A DNA stretch of 64,000 nucleotides. Source: Ichthyophonus hoferi (taxonomy: Eukaryota; Opisthokonta; Ichthyosporea; Ichthyophonida; Ichthyophonidae). The notes under the pieces are model-generated. The model saw only the letters and a list, made by a program, of their open reading frames with translations. It was not told the origin of the DNA and searched no databases. Of this stretch, positions 21,401-33,360 are shown piece after piece (within the stretch, counting starts at the first letter, position 1; each line of letters starts with the position of its first letter). The position numbers and the translations under genes were made by a program. The stretch lies in the NCBI GenBank assembly GCA_002751075.1, contig NAOQ01000008.1, positions 157,286-221,285 on the forward strand. Reading direction: 5' to 3'.

Positions 21401-22570
21401 CTAACTGCTACAAGACCGTCAACTGTGAAGGAATGAATAGTATTGTTAAAATTAGCCAGTAACAAGTGGGCTAAAATGATAATATGAGGTTCTTAATCAG
21501 ATGGTGTGATTCATTGCTATAGATTCACAGAATATGAGTCATTGGACAAATGAAAAACGTTAGAAAAAAAGCCATCTAAATTAGGATACATACATTTTCC
21601 CAATTGGAAAAGTTGTGATCTAGTTATAATCAAGAAATTCCAGTGGATCTCATAAGACTCTGGTGAATTGGATTAATCCATAAGGATATATTCCGCTTTC
21701 AGTTGGATCAAAATGTGGAATGTAACTATAATGACATCTGTAATGAACAAGAACTGCAAAGGGATAAAAGGAACGTAAACAGCTGATAAAGCCATGAATA
21801 ATAACATATAACTCTTTATAAACAGAGCTTTACTTTTCTTACTATTTTGCTAACAGTATTGTTTAAAATACTCATAACGGTCCCGTTCCTTTTATGGTTA
21901 TGACTGATTTTTATATTTCTATCTATTCTATTGTAAATTATATTTGTTTATCACTAGTTTTATTAATTCTGTAATGCTGACAACTCAATCAATTCATACA
22001 TGAACATTGGTTAATTGCATAACTTTCTTAACTAGGTTAAATTGATTTGCAGGTACATATTATGCAAGCACATATATTAATAGATTAGCTCACAAGCCAT
22101 ACAAATGAAAACATGATAGTAAAAGATTATCGAGATAAGATGAGACAACTCTAGTGGGCCTCAGCAATCTTTTGTAAAATTGTACTAACCAATAATAATC
22201 TATACCATCGGTTTCATTTACATTGATGAACACAGTTATGTGAGTGTTAACCAAAATTAACACCCACAATAAACAAAGGTCGAGAAAATGTAAAAGAAAC
22301 AAAAATAACTCATAAACAGGGGGACTATTTGACACGCAAACAATTCATAAGGAAAGTGGTTCAGCCGTCTTTAGTTCATACACAAAAATACGGTAATAAT
22401 AAAGACGGACTCAATCCTATTTCTATATGGTCTTTGTTAACGGTTTTTTTTCTACGCTTTTTATCAAAGGTGGTACAACGCAACTTTGAGCAAATGCCAT
22501 ATATATATCTATATATTCTCAGTGATGGTTAAAAGATACTTGGCCTGTATTTTGTAATTATCATATTTTA
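18442..22570. other. AT-rich stretch without host gene
   Basis: No supported exon. It holds a diverged repeat at about 19370-19620 similar to 4060-4300, and a weak copy of the element X end region at about 21840-22010. Short ORFs at 22090-22335 and 22329-22532 have no family signal. Confidence 0.5.
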
Positions 22571-22575
22571 TTGTA

Positions 22576-24310
22576 ATGTCTAGTTCTTTATTGGAACTTG
22601 CTTATAATAATTGTTATTCTGATATTTCCTCTATTGAGAATACAGAAGATTTTAAAGTTACTTTCAAAAGCAATAATTATTATTACTTACACCTAGCCTT
22701 AGCCTCTCTCACTGATCATTCACAAGTGCTATTACTACAATTGCACCTAAGTATATTAAGGCCGAAGTCTTTCCAGAATTTGGGGAAGAGTGCCACAGAC
22801 AATTAGAGATAAAACCTTTTATCACTTTAAACTTACTCAGTTTTCTATTGAAAGTGGATCAGAGCTTAGTGCTACACCTTTTTGCTAGCTCAGAAATATG
22901 CACACATAAACGCAGACTAATGGGAGACCCTGAAGCCTGTGGATAAGTCACTAGAACTATTGCAGATGGCTATACTAGCCCATTAACGTTACAGGCCTAC
23001 TTTTGATTACATATTTATAAGCCTTGTCTATTGGACAGCCTATTTATATAGTTAAAATTGGCTTTATAATTGATTGTTAAATATATTTAAATATTGATGA
23101 CACATTTATTACCTAATCGGTGAGCCATGTTCTCCTAATGATAACTTAAGCACATCTAATATTGGTTTCACCTTGTCTATCGTGATTTAACCATATCCAT
23201 CTATATACTTAGCTCTAAAGATCATAAATTGTATTATCTATTTGTGGCGAGTTTTGACTCTCATCAATTTCATGAAACATTTTCTTCCTGGCTTAAATAT
23301 TAGCAGTTATTCTCAACTATTACCTATTTACATACATGAGCATACTATCATGTATATCAAACTCTGAATATGGAAATGATATGGTCATTAGTCAATCCGA
23401 ACATAATAGTGTTGCACTACTGAATCATAATTAGCAAGTGTTGCAAGCAGGTCTTTATTTTGCATGATTATAAATGTAAACGCATAATCTATAGTTTTGG
23501 AAATAGGACTAGTATCTCTTGTAATGAGTTCTATCTGGCGATAGTCATCAGGTAAACAGCTAACTAAAGGTCTAGCTAGCTGCTCATGAATCTCCCTCTG
23601 TTGATTGATAGATATAGAAGCCATTATCTTCTTACCCGGCAATGTGTTGTACATGTAGTAACTATAATTTAGTTGTGGCTCTGTATATATATATGGTTAT
23701 GGCATTGTTACTATTAAAAGAAACAACACCATACTCAACTAGTTGGTCTTTTAGTAAAGCATTCAAATTATCTACTTCAACTTATTTAACAATTATAGAC
23801 ATAATATAAAAAACATAAAGAGCATAAATTGGATTCTGGAGTATTACTAGTATAGCAATGTCTCTTTTTATATAATTTGAACAGAAAATATAGAGGATTA
23901 AAACAGTTTTTATCATTAGTAGTTTTCATTCCTTTTATTTTTTCCCAATAGGTGCTAATTAAAACTGTACTCATGAATGTAAATGGGATTGGCCATCAGA
24001 ATTCTTATTGATTAATAAAATTTACAAAAGATCACTGAGGCCCACTAGAATTATCTACTCTTATTTCAATAATCCGATACTATGGTATCCTCATTTTAAT
24101 GACTTTTTAGCTAATTGCCTCATTAATGTAAGTGTTTACACACTACGTATTGACAAGTTAATTTACTTGGTTAATAACGTTATGTAATCAACTAATATTA
24201 GACCAGTAATTTTATGATCTACTTGTTATCTGAACTTCGGCTGAACTATATGTTTATTCAGACTTAACGGTTTTGCAACATAAAGGAATAAGCTGGTAAA
24301 TGCATTGAAC
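22576..24310. mobile_element. Element X copy (broken)
   Basis: In order: an IGDP-family ORF on the plus strand (22576 to about 23000, beginning MSSSLLELAYNNCYSD and ending near ggagaccctgaagcctgtgg), ORF-B on the minus strand (about 23388-23812), and the shared upstream segment (about 23930-24310, with gcccactagaattatcta, ttcggctgaacta and taacggttttgcaa). The arrangement again places ORFs on both strands. Broken in several places. Confidence 0.6.
23388..23654 (-). pseudogene. Element X ORF-B
   Basis: 88-residue frame. Its core LPGKKIMASISINQQREIHE is matched in the 34.3-34.6 kb copy (LPGKKLKASISIEHQREIQE), followed by EQLARPLVSCLPDDY against EQLTKTLTSLLPKPDDDY. A third copy lies on the plus strand near 28105-28330. 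The conservation of amino-acid pattern shows the family was protein-coding. No known domain recognised. Confidence 0.5.
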
Positions 24311-24780
24311 GCTTTGGTTCCAAGATACAAAAATAAAATTCAACATCCTGTTAATTTACAGTTTTTTGGAATTCCCATGATAAACTACAGAATTGCGTAA
24401 CAATTTATTATTTGGTGAGCCAACCTCAGTGAAACCTAATCTTATAAGCATATGTGCTTGTTGATTGAAACTCAATCATTGGTTTGTATACAATATTTGT
24501 TTAGTAAAATCTCTTACTTTTGACACCATTAAATATATTAAAAACTGTAATTATTGCAGCTACTATCTAATCCAATAGGTTAAATTAGTGACCTAGTATA
24601 TTGGCGTTGTCTGGTTACAATCATGTATAAATGTAAATGCAGTAACCCCCAATAAACCATAAGAGGGTAGCTTCTCAAACTGCCCTAAGGTAGTGAAAGA
24701 ACTCTGCTAATAATTAGCTATTTATTAATAGACTGGATTGAGATACCCTCCAACATCTTGAGGAAAACATCCATCTAGGA

Positions 24781-24835
24781 ATAACAATTCAATTGGAGAC
24801 CCTAAGGCGATGGACAAGTCACTAGATCTCTCACT
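24781..24835 (+). mobile_element. Element X IGDP-tail fragment
   Basis: Short block caattggagaccctaaggcg followed by atggacaagtcactagat. It matches the tail of the IGDP-family ORF in other copies. Confidence 0.55.
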
Positions 24836-24985
24836 GTCACACATAATAAGTTTTTAGAAGTGACGTCATTGTAAGTTAGTAATGTCATCTTAGTGAGTCA
24901 TCTGTATGTCACATAAAGTTTGTTTTAGTATGTGGTAAGATTTTATGGTATATATTATCTATTTAGAATGCAACTGTATCTTTAT

Positions 24986-25399
24986 TGTTAGGAATATTAA
25001 ACAGAGACATAAGTGTTCCTGTGGTCTATATTTACTTAAAAGGATAAAGAATACCAAACTAAGTGGGATTTTAACATATCTCTTGTATACACGGAGTACA
25101 GATATACTAGGACATATTTCTCATTATTAAAGGGGTCAGCAAGACTTGTCTTAGTTGAGATGCCTGAAAAAAGTATTATTTGGACCCCATAACATGGTCT
25201 GAAATGGCTTACCATATAGTTGCAGGATCTCTACCATGGATTGGTTCAATTTTCATAGATCATTTTGGATTGGCATTTAAAACCAATAGATTTGACTAAT
25301 TATTTTTCTAGATTATATATGTAATAATATTGCCAATAGTATTAAATAATTACAGATAAAAATAAATACTGAAATTACTTAAATATTTCTGTTTTAACA
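24986..25399 (-). mobile_element. Solo LTR with 5-bp target site duplication
   Basis: A complete LTR of the short-element family in minus orientation: left edge tgttaggaat, right edge ttttaaca, so the termini are TGTT...AACA, 414 bp. It is flanked by tttat on both sides (24981-24985 and 25400-25404), a perfect 5-bp target site duplication. This defines the LTR boundaries of the family and shows recombination between the two LTRs of a former full element. Confidence 0.92.
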
Positions 25400-25521
25400 T
25401 TTATCCTATCTTATATTAATCTCGGGTAAGGCATATAAGCTTTTCTGAGATGAATTCTGAGGTATGGGTTTGAGCTAATTTATTTTGTATTTATAGTGTA
25501 GGCTTAATTTCTAATAAAGCA

Positions 25522-25800
25522 TTGAGATCTCTGTCTCATCTATGGCTATTACAATTCAAAGAAATATGAAACCATAACTTGTATATATCTCGGATTTATC
25601 TTCACAGGGTTATGGGCCTAACACATTCTATGATTGAAGGGCATGATAGGAATAGTGATGAATGTGGTAAGAAAACAACAACACCAGACCCCAGACAAAT
25701 GCTTAAGGGCGTCAATTTTGGTCTCCAGGATATCCATGAGTGTTGGAGCCAAAGCGTTCTATACACTTTTGTGATTCATTCCTGTTACAGGATCGTTAAT
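25522..25800. repeat. Dispersed duplicate, copy 1
   Basis: About 250 bp almost identical to 26352-26610 (shared gtctcatctatggctattac, caaagaaatatgaaaccata, cggatttatcttcacagggt). It is joined to the tail of the IGDP ORF in copy 2, so it is probably part of element X. Confidence 0.85.
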
Positions 25801-26134
25801 AGTGAATGAACACATGGTTTGGCCGAAATACTGATACCAAGCAGATGATGCAAGGTGCAGTTCTCTAATGAGTAAATCAATTTGCAATGCATCGTATGCG
25901 GTAGGTAAACCCTTACATCAGCGAGGAAATGAGTTAATTTGCCATCTAAATGAAGACCTAGAAGTATTCGAGTATTGAGGTAAGATCAGACAATTCTAGT
26001 AAATTTCTGTGACCTAATCGTGAGTGGTATTAATCAATAGGAATCTTTACAGACAGTCTCATTTGCAATAATGAATAAGACGCAGGTGTTACCGCAATTG
26101 ACACACGATAAAGATCGGAAAAGCATAACGGGAA

Positions 26135-26407
26135 ATGGAAATAACTAGTAAAGCTTCGGCCCATTCGGGCATATACACACAATGCAATACCGATATGACA
26201 TGGACAAAATACGATTACGTTTGTGACATGCAAAACTTTGCATTCATTTATTTTTTGCTAAGCAATATCAATATATATAATCCAATTATACAACACCCAA
26301 TTGGCGACCCTAAAGCCTGTGGACAAGTCACTAGAGCTACTACAGTTTGCTATAGGACCTCTGTCTCATCTATGGCTATTACAACTCAAAGAAATATGAA
26401 ACCATAA
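26135..26407 (+). pseudogene. IGDP-family ORF tail of element X
   Basis: The frame ends PIGDPKACGQVTRATTV then about 20 residues. The motif IGDP-x-(A/S)CGQV-(T/A)R is shared with the 46009-46443 ORF (IGDPDSCGQVARTDIDSD). It gives the family its working name here. The upstream part of the frame has no counterpart in other copies. Confidence 0.5.
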
Positions 26408-26612
26408 CTTGTATATATCTCGGATTTATCTTCACAGGGTTATGGGCCTAACACATTCTATGATTGAAGGGCACGATAAGAATAGTGATGAATATGATAA
26501 GACAACAATAACACCGGACCCCAGACAAATACTTGGGGGCGTCAATTTTTGTCTCCAGGATATCATCCATGAGTGTTGGAACCAAAGCGTTCTATACACT
26601 TTTGCGGTTTAG
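26352..26612. repeat. Dispersed duplicate, copy 2
   Basis: Second copy of the block at 25522-25780 with scattered substitutions, same orientation, about 830 bp away. Confidence 0.85.
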
Positions 26613-26637
26613 CTCTTTATTTATTACTATTTTAGTT

Positions 26638-26765
26638 TGTCCGAAGTATTCATGACTATTTTGGTCAGCGCATATCACATTCGCCCCACACCGCGTGCCA
26701 TGGTGTGAATCGATTGCAAGACCGTTCAACTCCAAATCGGTCGAAGTTATGGTAATTCTGGCAAC
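26638..26765 (-). mobile_element. Element X terminal fragment
   Basis: Reversed end motif tgtccgaagtattcatgact (26638-26657) followed by the reversed block ttgcaagaccgttcaac, matching the ends at 8810-8901 and 16130-16212. Confidence 0.65.
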
Positions 26766-26911
26766 AAGCGGATCATGAAATGATAAATCTGATATTAGTT
26801 GATTGAATGATTTGAGTATTTATATTAAATGAGGAAATTGGCTAAAGAACCATTCAAATAAGGACATAATAGTATTTAGTCAATAAGGATCTTTATGATA
26901 GGTCCCATTGT

Positions 26912-27947
26912 CGGCAATCCAAGATGATCTATCAAAATTGAACCAGCCAATGGCAGAGGGTCCTACAACTATATAAGTCATTTTAAATGACGTCTGGGGG
27001 TCCTGTTAACTTTTTTAATATATAATAATAAAATATTTAGAAGCATATCTGTACTCCGTGTATGCAAAGGGACACGTTAAAATGCTTCTTAATTAGGTAG
27101 TCTTTCTCCTTATAAACGAATGTAAGTCACAGGAATACTCCTGCCTCTACTTAGTATTACCAACATGATGGCAGAGAAAGCTTAGTTTACCATGGTCACA
27201 AAACCGGTAATTTTATTAGGTCAACGATTCGCGAATGCCGAAAATAAACTGGGCATTACCCATTTATAATCTCAACCGGACTTAAGATGCTAGAGTCTAT
27301 AACAGAGCCAGGGCCAGAGCCAAGCGAGCAAGAGCATTTAACATACCATTTGGTGATCTGTCTTCCGTTTTATTTTTAAATTGGATGACATGCCACAGTC
27401 ACTTCTAAATACCATCAGGAAATATCTAGTTCATTTGGTTAAGCGACAGGCTTATAGCTAAATAGTCACCATAAAGTTTTTTTTCATGTTTTTTTATTTA
27501 TATTTTTTATGTCCTAAGTGAAATATAATCCGCTTAGGCCAGAGGGGAGTGTTAAAAAAAGAATATTTAATTATTTTAGGTATTTCTTTATACAGCTATA
27601 AATATTTAATATTATTGACAATTATTCTTATATATGTAGCCTGGGAAAAAAATTAATACAATCAATTAGTTAAACAGCAATCCAAGATCGAACCAGCCAA
27701 TGGCAGAGGTCCTGCAGCAGCATATGTCAATTTAGATGACGTTTTGAGGTCAGATAAGACATTGCTCAGGTATCCTGCCTAAGACAAATCTTGCTGACTT
27801 GTTTAGTAATAATAAAATACGTCTTATCATATCTGTACTCTGTATACACAGGAACACGTTAAAACGTCTTTTAATTTGGTATTCTCTCTCCTAAATGAAT
27901 GTAAGTCACAGGAACACTCTTGTCTCGACTTATTATTATTACCAACA
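26912..27947 (+). mobile_element. Short LTR element (TRIM-like), plus orientation
   Basis: The partial 5' LTR (about 26912-27166) ends accaaca and is followed by the primer site tgatggcagaga. The internal part is about 387 bp with a small remnant of the ggctct array (about 27300-27330). The purine tract aggccagaggggag precedes the 3' LTR, 27554-27947 (tgttaaaaaaag...taccaaca, 394 bp). No coding capacity. Fossil, with the 5' LTR truncated. Confidence 0.8.
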
Positions 27948-28104
27948 TGAAATATAAATACAAGGTTTCATACAATAATAAAGAGACAGTTGAATCATAT
28001 ACTACTGTTCATTCATATCAAATTACTACTATTATACTAGTTATAAAAAATTCATATTCCGGAATTCAATGTATCTTTGTATGTTTTTTTATATACAATA
28101 TCTA

Positions 28105-29033
28105 TAGTTTCTAAAGATGTTGAAGTGTATAACCCAGATCTTTTACTAGAAGGTCAACTAATAGAGCCTGGAGTTGCTTCTTCTGAGAGTAATAATACCA
28201 TAACTATGTACTCAGCCACATTTAGATTATAGCCATCACTTACATAATATATTAGTTGGTAAGAAATTGAGAGCTTCCATAACTTGAGCAGAAATTATCA
28301 TGCGCTTTAATTCATAGTACTGGATAACAATCTCCCAATAGAACTCAATATCTCCAATGCTGGTCCAATTTCTAATATGTAGTATAATATAATATAATAA
28401 AATATACTATAATACAATATAATATAAATAATGCTGTAACAACACAAGCCAATTAAACCATTCCTTCTATACCTAATTATGGTTACTATGATTTATTTAC
28501 TTGTTCAAATGAATATAATATCACATTATATCAAATCATTCACATTAAATTATTTTAATTCATGCAGCTCATTGAGTAAATCCTAGATAGTGACGTTTTT
28601 CTTCTTACTGTTTTACATCTGTATTATAATTTGAGTTTATGCGTCGGAGCCGTGTTCTGTGGTGTTCTGTGTGCATGTCCAGAAACCTTGTTTGTATGTT
28701 TCTTTTGCTCAAAATTCGCCCTGGTAGAATATTACTCAATGAGCCTAGCTTCAATGATCTAATAAGCGCCAAAACCACGTGGCCCGTTAAATCTAAAATA
28801 GACTAATTTGTTTGATTGGCTGTAGGGATTTGTTCAAAGTTATTTGATGAGTGAATTGTCAGCATTGTAGAATCAAACTCAAAACCAGTAAGGTCATTGA
28901 CAAAAATTCTCAATTAAACTTAACCAGAAATTGATGATTTTTCTCTATAGTAATAAGAGAATATAATATACAATAACTAAAAGAATGAACTTTAAAATTG
29001 TAGTGAGTGGGACAGTCATGAGTATTTCGGACA
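28105..29033 (+). mobile_element. Element X copy (ORF-B piece and terminal segment)
   Basis: Plus-strand ORF-B piece (about 28105-28340; LLLEGQLIEPGV matches TLLEGQLIESDF at 34.5 kb), then the end segment that closes with gagtgggacagtcatgagta at about 29005-29024 and the last bases tttcggaca to 29033. A block with ttcatgcagctcattg occurs at about 28510-28600 and again at 29095-29185. Broken. Confidence 0.6.
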
Positions 29034-29256
29034 TAAACCAAATCTTCAATCCCATTGGTTCCATGGCACACAATATTGGAGTGTATACCAATATCATATC
29101 ATATCATTCACATTTAATTATTTAATTCATGCAGCTCATTGGATAAACCTGTGACGATGACGGTTTTCTCTCTCTCTTAAACTGTCTTACATTGGGATTA
29201 AAATTTTATATTAAAATTTAAATCTTACAGATTATACGTCTTCAATCCTATGGGTT

Positions 29257-30907
29257 TTATGACGACACTATATTAGAGTTCTTTCGTTGGACTCCCAAGA
29301 CAGGAATATCTCTCATCTCCCTCCTCATACAAACATACTCTCCGCCTACCACTGTAATCATACAGCATAGGATGGTTACCAACCACCTGTAGGAAGGGAT
29401 TAGGAAGGTAAGAGATGGTGTATAGTGAGGGGAATGGGACATGGCAGAGTATAGTATAGTATAGTATAATTCTATAGTAGTATGATGTGCTAGTGTAATA
29501 GTACAACAATGCAGTAGTATAATGATATAATAGGATGTGAGGGCACGGATAAATGTATATGAATAAGGAGGGGAATGGGATAATGTATAGTATCTAGTTT
29601 GATAGTATAATAGATGGTGTAGTAATATGTTTGTATAATAATATAATAGCATAATAATACAATAGTATAGTAATGTAATCGTATAATAGTATTAACATAT
29701 ATACATTGCCAAAATATTCAATACTTCCATTAGATAAGTTCCGGTTAACTATATATATATATTGGCCAAAGATCAGCAACACAGTGTATCAGATTATACA
29801 GAATATATTCCTATAGAATAAGATCGCAAACAATCATTAATGGTTAGAGTACTTTACTATTAGTTTATCTAGGGAGATGTAATATCTTGGGATATAGTAG
29901 ATAGTATATAGTATATGTAGTATAGTGTATAATGTAGTGTATAGTATATAGTATATGGAGTACAGTGTACAGTATACAGTAGAGTAAATAATTTATATAG
30001 TATACAGTATATAGAATACAGTATACAGCATACCGTATAACAAAGAGAGAGAGGGAAGAAGAAAGAGAACATACCATAAAAAAGAAGGCCATTTGTCATA
30101 GATCAGACATGCAATTGTATGGAATATGTAGGTAGTGCAGGTGAAATCAAGGCATAGTTTTGCCCTACCTAATACAATCAACAGCCAGAAAATGCTAGAG
30201 GGAATAACGTCATGGATGAGGGATGATACCAGTGCGGGTATTATCTATATATATACACTATTTAAATAACCAATAAAAATCTTATTTTAAAACTAGCTTT
30301 ACATGATCTTTGCGTAAACGTCTTATTCTTAACATTATTTAAATAACAAATAAAAGTCTTATTTTAAAATCAACTAGAAGTGAGTTATATATATATATAT
30401 ATATACAGTGTGTGCGCTTTACGGTAATAGAAGGGAGGGAGAGTTTAAAGGGACTGGGGTGTGTGATGTAGTATAATACTTGTATACCTATCTAAATACA
30501 TATCATCATATTTATTATGCTACCTACTATCATGCGTACTACTTACCATGTATACTGAAGCAAAAGAGTCATAAAAATCATATTCAATAAACACTAACAT
30601 TAGTTTTTTCAAAAAAACTCAAAAAATAGAAATATATATAATAAACTACTATATTAAAAATTAAACTTAAAACTTACGTAGTTATGGAGTTAAGAATATA
30701 TGCAACCACAGTCAACCCTTCTAGTCCCTGTAGATGCATAGTTCGTGATGATAGTACATTATCCAAAGTTATATTATAGTCTTTTGTAAAGAAATATACT
30801 ATGTATAACCAAAACCCCATACTCATATAGAACAGGGTCTGTAGACATACTATCTGGGCGGAGATAAGCCAAGGGTCCCATATATTATGGCGGAAATTAT
30901 TAAACAT
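29257..30907 (-). CDS. SYS1: SYS1 Golgi trafficking membrane protein, 3 exons
   Basis: Exons (transcript order): 30907-30678, 30194-30075, 29386-29257; GT-AG introns of 483 and 688 bp, both phase 2, joined product 159 aa (human SYS1 is 156). The start ATG at 30907 gives MFNNFRHNIWDPWLISAQIV, aligned with the human start MAGQFRSYVWDPLLILSQIV. Further anchors are YILNSITT to IFWLLIVLGRAKLCLDFT across the first junction, FLWWLV across the second, and GGEYVCMRREMRDIP near the C terminus. Four hydrophobic helices are visible, as expected. SYS1 sits in the Golgi/TGN membrane and recruits the Arl3/ARFRP1 small GTPase, which leads to golgin recruitment and Golgi-endosome traffic (family knowledge). 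The gene looks intact. The introns are full of TATAG/GTATA low-complexity sequence. Confidence 0.95.
29430..30015. repeat. GTATA/TATAG low-complexity tracts in SYS1 intron 2
   Basis: Blocks of agtat and tatag repeats at about 29450-29480 and 29890-30015. Similar tracts lie in introns of the Ras-like gene (about 36820-36890 and 39490-39610). Confidence 0.75.
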
Positions 30908-31451
30908 ATTATATGGTGTAGTTGTTACTGTTATTATTATTATTACTATTACCAATCTATACTCTGATAATAATGATACTATTGTTATTGTAGTCGTGTT
31001 ATCGCTTTCGCATGGTCTGTGTTTATATTTTAGTGTGTTTTACTAAATTTTATAAAATGCAGGTTAATTTTGAGTAGTTATCAAGACACAGTATAACGTG
31101 TAGGCCGACCCAACTAAGAAGGGAGAAAGGATAAAGAGCGTTTTATGCAATGGTTCAATTAGGTTATTCTTTGGAAGTATAGTATGTATAGTGTGTAAAG
31201 TGACTGTTGTGGGTACTTGTATATGTATATGGTATATGAATGTATATATAATAAACAAAATAAACAAATTACGTTGTCATTATGCAGTAAAATTAAATGC
31301 CTGTCCTCTTTGCGTATATGTTTAAATGTAAATTTTAAATTTTAATGTTATAATATTACCCAGTAATATAAGTTTTATATAAAATATAACCACATATATT
31401 ATAATATAATATAATGTATTATATATGTACAAAATGATCATCAATTGTAGA

Positions 31452-32010
31452 GGCCGCGTAAAATAACTTTTTATTTTTAAAAAATATTAATGTCAAATTA
31501 AATTGTAAATTGTTTCATGCTATATTCTATTGGATTATGATAATTTTAGATTTTATGATAAAATAATATTTTATTAGAATATCCTTTTTAGGGTCGCGCA
31601 AAATAACTTTTTTTAAAAAAAAATATTAATGTCAAATTAAATTGTAAATTGTTTTATGCTATATTCTATTGCATTATAATAATTTTAGATTTTCTGATGA
31701 AATAATATCATATTAGAATATCCCTTTTAGGGCCGCGTAAAATAACATTTCTTTTAAAAAAATATTGATGTCAAATTAAGTTGTAAATAGTTTCATGCTG
31801 TTCTATTGGATTATGATAATTTTAGATTTTATGATGAGATAATATTAATATTCTACGTATTCTATATTAGAATATCCTTTTTAGGGCCGCATAAAACAAA
31901 CTAAACCTTCAAATTTAAATTTCCATTGTTTCACGGTATGTTTCATTGGATCATTATCATTGTAAAGTTTATAATATAATATAATCTTACATTATCATAT
32001 TTTAATTTTA
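31452..32010. repeat. Tandem repeat, about 140-154 bp x 4
   Basis: Units start ggccgcgtaaaataac (31452), ggtcgcgcaaaataac (31592), ggccgcgtaaaataac (31731) and ggccgcataaaacaaa (31885). Each carries aaatattaatgtcaaattaa or a variant, a tttcatgctatattctattg-like block and aatatcctttttag. The final unit is degraded. It is positioned between SYS1 and the Ras-like gene. Confidence 0.92.
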
Positions 32011-32511
32011 GAGATGTGTCCATCCAAGCATCTCGGCACAAGCACAAATGAAGCGCATAGAATGTAATATCATAGTCCATAGCCATAGAGTATATATATA
32101 TATAAAGTGCATGAATAATAAAACATAATATAATTAAAATTTATTATTTTAATTAATTATAAAAATATACGTATATAACTAGTAATATATTTATGTATTA
32201 ATCTAGCGTCATCTACTCCTTCCATTCTGTATTTACAAATACGTAGCCCTATATCATATATATAAATTTTGCGCGCGTAATAAAGGGTAGTAAAAATTAA
32301 AATTCTAAATTTCACTATCATTTAATAATAAAATTATGCGTATATTACTCGCACTATGCTAATATATCGGTTCTTAACCCCACATCCCGAGTAAGTATTA
32401 CCCCACTGCGTAAATAACATAGCATGCAAATCACGCTATAAATATTCTGCTGTAAAATTATACTTTATAATAAATTAATTTAAATATAATATTGTTTATA
32501 TTTTACAAATA

Positions 32512-32512
<1 letters not shown>

Positions 32513-32546
<34 letters not shown>
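32513..32546. repeat. (ATT)n microsatellite
   Basis: About eleven ATT units upstream of the Ras-like gene. The rest of 32010-33360 has no exon seen and should hold the promoter of that gene. Confidence 0.9.
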
Positions 32547-32551
<5 letters not shown>

Positions 32552-33360
32552 TTTATTTTACTTAATATTTTGGTAAGCCTTATCTATTTATTTCTTATGA
32601 TGCATCTATTTTCAATGAGTAGATGCCTATAGTATGTCATGGAGGCGATAGTTATATGCTATTGGACCATATCCTACTCAATGTGTTATAAGTCAAATGA
32701 TTGGTAGATGTACTGCTTGTCCGTGCAGGCTGCACACGTGTCCAATGAAAAAATATCTGCCCCCTCAACCCAAGAGGAGATAAAAGCATACAATTAGATA
32801 AAAGAAATTAACATAATATTTTTGACATAAAAATATATATTTTTAAAATAATTTTTAACCATGAATAATTCTACAAAAATTAATATTAAAATAGTCTAAT
32901 TTCGTCTACAAAAAATAAAAGTCTTTTTTTTTTATGTGGAAAAACTATGCAGTTTATACTCATGTATAAACCAATAAAATAATATGAATAGCTTACAAAA
33001 ACCATTATAGATGAATCCAAAGATATTATTGGTTAGCAGTAATTATTGCCATTGTCCAAAATAATAAAATGATTCAAGCCTTCTAGATCAATATTGCACC
33101 AATAAAAATGTTTAAATAGCGTTCTGTTACAGCCAATCAAAATACGTTGGCTTCAAGAGCAAGATCGCGATATTTATTTGGCAGTTTGTAACTACATCAG
33201 CAGTGCAGGATAGGTATATCCTATGTATATACACTTATACTACTAAGTGGTTGCTTCATCTCATATATTGTATATTGTAGCTACTTCTTTATTTGGAAGT
33301 GTATGCAAGTTTATGCATCAATCAAAATTAACAACTCTACATGAAAAAATCAAAATAAAA

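Noticed and set aside
29865-30181. Tyr/Leu-rich minus-strand frames
   Set aside because: Beyond SYS1 exon 2 they are translations of tatag/gtata low-complexity intron sequence.
31452-32010. CRISPR array
   Set aside because: The units are long, diverged and without spacers, and the genome is eukaryotic.
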